Positions 62,994 to 63,192 of a stretch of 63,192 nucleotides of DNA are shown one piece after another. Positions within the stretch are counted from its first letter, which is position 1; each line of letters starts with the position of its first letter. A program made the translations under genes and the position numbers. Under the pieces are notes generated by a model, which worked only from the letters and a program-made list of their open reading frames with translations, was not told the origin of the DNA and did no database searches. Origin of the DNA: Candidatus Poribacteria bacterium (GTDB lineage: Bacteria > Poribacteria > WGA-4E > WGA-3G); NCBI GenBank assembly GCA_026702755.1, contig JAPPBX010000110.1, positions 1 through 63,192 of the forward strand. The letters are read 5' to 3'.

Positions 62994-63102
62994 ACGTAAA
63001 GGAATCTCTATATCCCGTATTCACTTCTTATCCGTTTTTGGGAAAATTGATTTGCCGCAGAATCATTCAATTGTCCATTTTTCGATCGGATTTTCACCGC
63101 TA

Positions 63103-63192
63103 GGACCGGTAGATGCGGTTTCTTAACCGCACCATAGGTGTCAATTTAAGAAAAAACAACTGTCGCAAATCCAGTCTGGTAGGTTCGGTTTC
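63103..63192. repeat. REP-like palindromes at the window end, two copies, second truncated
   Basis: TGCGGTT (63114-63120) and AACCGCA (63125-63131) form a perfect stem. It is preceded by GGACCGGTAGA, and a similar start (CTGGTAGGTTCGGTTTC) recurs at 63176-63192 and runs off the window. The rest of this 199-bp end region shows no supported gene. Confidence 0.55.

Noticed and set aside
62983-63123. Short frame beginning TTGCCTAAACGTAAAGG after the helicase
   Set aside because: It runs into the terminal palindrome repeat and stops; no resemblance to the methylase expected in such clusters.
1-63192. tRNA, rRNA, insertion sequence or prophage genes
   Set aside because: I saw no cloverleaf-like sequence, rRNA core, transposase, integrase or phage structural gene by reading. 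A covariance or profile search would be needed to exclude small RNAs.

Overview
The window looks like a chromosomal segment of an uncultivated Gram-negative-type bacterium. The most likely source is Candidatus Poribacteria or a close relative. This is an inference from the mix of genes: a heptosyltransferase-type GT9 enzyme, an LptE-like lipoprotein, DUF6599 and DUF5069 proteins, a concanavalin-like secreted protein, many Gfo/Idh/amidohydrolase-type catabolic genes and abundant short palindromic and heptad intergenic repeats. No rRNA or tRNA gene was found to settle it.

Left end, 1-9.3 kb: a defence-rich region. A HigA-type antitoxin (possibly cut by the window edge) is followed by a 793-residue NACHT NTPase. 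This gene converges, with a 4-bp overlap of stop codons, on a four-gene minus-strand operon. In transcription order the operon holds a stand-alone SPPY-type DNA methyltransferase, a fusion of an HsdR-type nuclease domain to an HsdM methylase, a DUF4145 protein and a two-TRD specificity subunit. No HsdR translocase is present, so the layout is closer to a BcgI-like enzyme than to classical type I. The operon has its own promoter and a leader with mutually exclusive hairpins. A CPBP membrane protease follows, sharing a symmetric divergent promoter with the next gene.

9.4-14.5 kb: envelope and tRNA maturation genes (GT9 glycosyltransferase, a coiled-coil membrane protein, a VTT/DedA-like protein, CCA-adding enzyme, YdjM-like membrane hydrolase). 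14.5-25.3 kb: the conserved transcription/translation cluster rimP-nusA-rnpM(ylxR)-infB-ylxP-rbfA-nrnA-ribF-rpsO-pnp. It lacks truB, and a palindromic repeat sits exactly where truB is usually found. It ends at a strong intrinsic terminator.

25.5-38.4 kb: small lipoproteins, a short amidohydrolase, the glycine cleavage system (gcvT, gcvH, single-chain gcvP) with two small genes inside it, the potassium uptake pair trkA-trkH, pdxH and a secreted LamG-like protein broken by one missing T.

38.7-56.1 kb: a complex I operon nuoABCD-EF-G-HJKLMN without nuoI. It is interspersed with passenger genes: a VOC protein, a HicB-like protein, a small membrane coiled coil, a DUF5069 protein and a complete NhaD-type Na+/H+ antiporter between nuoM and nuoN. 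Many of its gaps carry the same family of inverted 7-bp tandem repeats. 56.2-63.2 kb: a Gfo/Idh/MocA oxidoreductase, a copper-type P1B ATPase, and a 1114-residue SNF2-type helicase with a C-terminal DUF3883 nuclease-like domain whose start overlaps the ATPase stop. That helicase may open a second defence cluster beyond the window.
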